In this document: piece after piece, positions 62,666 through 64,000 of the stretch
Position numbering within the stretch: the first letter of the stretch is position 1
Layout of the letters: every line of letters begins with the position of its first letter
DNA from: Odontocerum albicorne
Lineage: Eukaryota; Arthropoda; Insecta; Trichoptera; Odontoceridae
Reading direction: 5' to 3'
NCBI GenBank assembly: GCA_949825065.1
Contig: OX463859.1
Coordinates: 15,953,220-16,017,219, forward strand
Length of the DNA: 64,000 bases
The notes under the pieces: generated by a model
Told to the model about the DNA's origin: nothing
Seen by the model: the letters and a program-made list of their open reading frames with translations, nothing else
The model's database searches: none
Position numbers and translations under genes: made by a program

Positions 62666-63215
62666 GTGAGTTCCGCGCCTATTTGAATGATTCTGAACCC
62701 GAAGACTTAATATATAGTAGAGAACTGAACAAAATGCCTCCTAGCCACGTTTTTCAATTTATACGATCATTTATTGGAAAGAGAAACTTTATAAATACTT
62801 AAACAAATAAAATCATTTTTGCAAAAAAATATTTGATTCTCTGAAAAATTATTGCTAATATTATTTTATTTTAAATACAGTTTCTGTTTGATGGATCATT
62901 CAAGTTTTTAGAACTGTACTCGTCATTTTTTTAAATGTCCTTGTGAGTTTCGCGCCTTCTTAAATGATTCATGCACGAAGACTTAATATAGAGAACTGAA
63001 CAAAATGCCTCCTAGCCACGCTTTTCAATTTATACGATCATTTATTGGAAAGAGAAACTATAATACTTCAACAAATAAAATCATTTTTACAAAAAAATAT
63101 TTGATTCTCTGAAAAATAATTGCTAATGTTATTTTATTTAGAATACAGATTCTGTTTGATGGACCATTCAAATTTTTTTAGAGTTGTACTCGTAAATTTT
63201 TTAAATATTCTTTTT
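62666..63215. repeat. Tandem duplication of about 275 bp, two units
   Basis: Units start GTGAGTTYCGCGCC at 62668 and 62943. Both contain GAAGACTTAATATA, AGAACTGAACAAAATGCCTC, TTTATACGATCATTTATTGG, AATATTTGATTCTCTGAA and CTGTTTGATGGAYCATTCAA. Divergence is only a few percent plus small indels. No coding frame is preserved. Confidence 0.95.
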
Positions 63216-63259
63216 AATATTATTGAATTTCATATAAAATAACAATTTAAAATTTGTTG

Positions 63260-63350
63260 TGGAACATAAATAATAATAATAAATTGACAATCTGAATAGC
63301 GCCGTTTAGCAAACAAACTCTCCTCAAGGGCACTCCCCAACTCAGAATTT
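63260..63350 (-). mobile_element. SINE-2 fragment
   Basis: GAATAGCGCCGTTTAGCAAAC, AAACTCTCCTCAAGGGCAC. Confidence 0.5.
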
Positions 63351-63384
63351 AAACCCACTATTGTTGACAAAATGGTTCTTCATA

Positions 63385-63575
63385 TATTCCCTGTATTGGT
63401 GGAGCGTATCTCGGCCAGGGGGGTGTTATGAGATGAGCCCAGCCCTTTTCATAGTTTCTCTCTTAAATGTATTTTCTGCTATTTATCTTGAGATATTTAT
63501 GCGATTCCGGAATGTATTTTTTTATGTATGTATTATGTAGCTATCAATAAACCTATATTTATTTATTTATATAAT
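63385..63575 (+). mobile_element. LINE-B copy 3, 3' end only
   Basis: CCCTGTATTGGTGGAGCGTA, CTCGGCCAGGGGGGTGTTAT, GAGATGAGCCCAGCCC, TAGCTATCAATAAACC and a (TTTA)n tail. Corresponds to the second 3'UTR unit and the terminus of the other copies. Confidence 0.85.
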
Positions 63576-63907
63576 GAACAATTTCTCATCTATGATAAAT
63601 TATCATTCAAACTGAAGACAAAAAACTCATACGTTGTAATCTTAGTTTCTGTGTTTAAAATAACTATCCACAACATCCTTTTATCTCTTTGTGGAATATC
63701 GAGATGAATATGTGGGGTTGTAGAGTAAATTCTCCGTTTATGTCCCCCCCACAATTGCGCCATATACTTGGATTTTTCAATTAAGTTTAATCAGTTATAT
63801 AATTAGCCATTTCATATAAACCTTATGTTAGTTTTTGATGTTTTTTTGCTATTAAATCTTTTTAGATAAAACATGTATAGTAAAATTTAATTAAAAAATA
63901 CTCGGAA
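63576..63907. other. No recognisable feature
   Basis: AT-rich DNA. Confidence 0.5.
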
Positions 63908-63991
63908 TTATTTTTCTTCTTTTTCATCGCGTGCTAAATGCTGAGCAACGTGGTCCTCGACTATCTCTGTAATTTGATGCACCATCTGTTT
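63908..63991 (-). CDS. Possible terminal exon fragment (very uncertain)
   Basis: The minus strand reads KQMVHQITEIVEDHVAQHLA, RDEKEEK, then TAA at 63908-63910, with an AG at the 5' edge (about 63987) that could be an acceptor and a stop immediately upstream in frame. Composition is charged and helix-like, unlike the AT-driven frames elsewhere. Just 28 codons, so chance is a real alternative. No family recognised. Confidence 0.12.
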   Translation of the reverse strand, partial: KQMVHQITEIVEDHVAQHLARDEKEEK

Positions 63992-64000
63992 TCAATTATC

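Overview
The window is a stretch of an AT-rich animal nuclear genome, most likely an insect or another arthropod. This follows from the repeat content: RTE-type and Jockey/CR1-like non-LTR retrotransposons, several Tc1/mariner elements, a hAT MITE, a solo LTR and tRNA-derived SINEs. There is a 200-N assembly gap at 52307-52506. I found no complete host gene, no canonical tRNA or rRNA gene, and nothing prokaryotic. No open frame exceeds 322 codons, and the longest one is a tandem-repeat artefact. The window reads as intergenic or intronic sequence filled with old, truncated and nested mobile elements.

Family names are mine. Non-LTR elements: LINE-A (six copies, Jockey/CR1-like), LINE-B (three), LINE-F (two), LINE-G and LINE-H (one each), RTE-1 (two), RTE-2 (about 17 fragments), RTE-3 (three), RTE-4 (two), RTE-5 (one), one isolated RT-domain fragment at 33 kb, and two further RTE-like fragments at 43 kb. 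SINEs: SINE-1 (tRNA head, 3' tail shared with LINE-A), SINE-1b (same kind of head, different body), SINE-2 (hairpin motif), SINE-3 (two copies). DNA elements: a hAT MITE (5.3 kb) and three mariner-superfamily copies (29.5, 34.5 and 58 kb). Other: two inverted-repeat elements with hammerhead-ribozyme-like cores (2.0 and 48.2 kb), a solo LTR (19.7 kb), and unclassified families Rep-A, Rep-C and Rep-D.

Layout. 0-6 kb: LINE-F, RTE-2, the first hammerhead-like element, LINE-A split by RTE-1, RTE-3 and the hAT MITE. 6-19 kb: scattered SINEs, RTE-4, LINE-G, a long tandem repeat (16.2 kb) and LINE-A. 19-26 kb: solo LTR inside a tandem array, RTE-5, LINE-A split by LINE-B, a 243-bp palindrome, RTE-4, and a 22-copy 38-bp minisatellite inside RTE-2. 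26-37 kb: LINE-A split by RTE-1, two mariners, LINE-B, an RT-domain fragment and a second 38-bp minisatellite. 37-52 kb: LINE-F, many RTE-2 and SINE-1 fragments, and LINE-A split by the second hammerhead-like element. 52-64 kb: gap, LINE-A, 59-bp tandem repeat, full-length mariner 3 with intact TIRs, SINE-3, a roughly 275-bp tandem duplication and LINE-B.

How the parts relate. SINE-1 appears to be a parasite of LINE-A because they end in the same roughly 50-bp tail. LINE-A is the old layer: four of its six copies are cut by younger insertions, three with clear target-site duplications. RTE-1 and LINE-B inserted later by target-primed reverse transcription. No transposase or reverse transcriptase seen here looks intact, so none of these copies is likely to be autonomous today. 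Boundaries without a stated duplication or terminal repeat are approximate, because they were read by eye.
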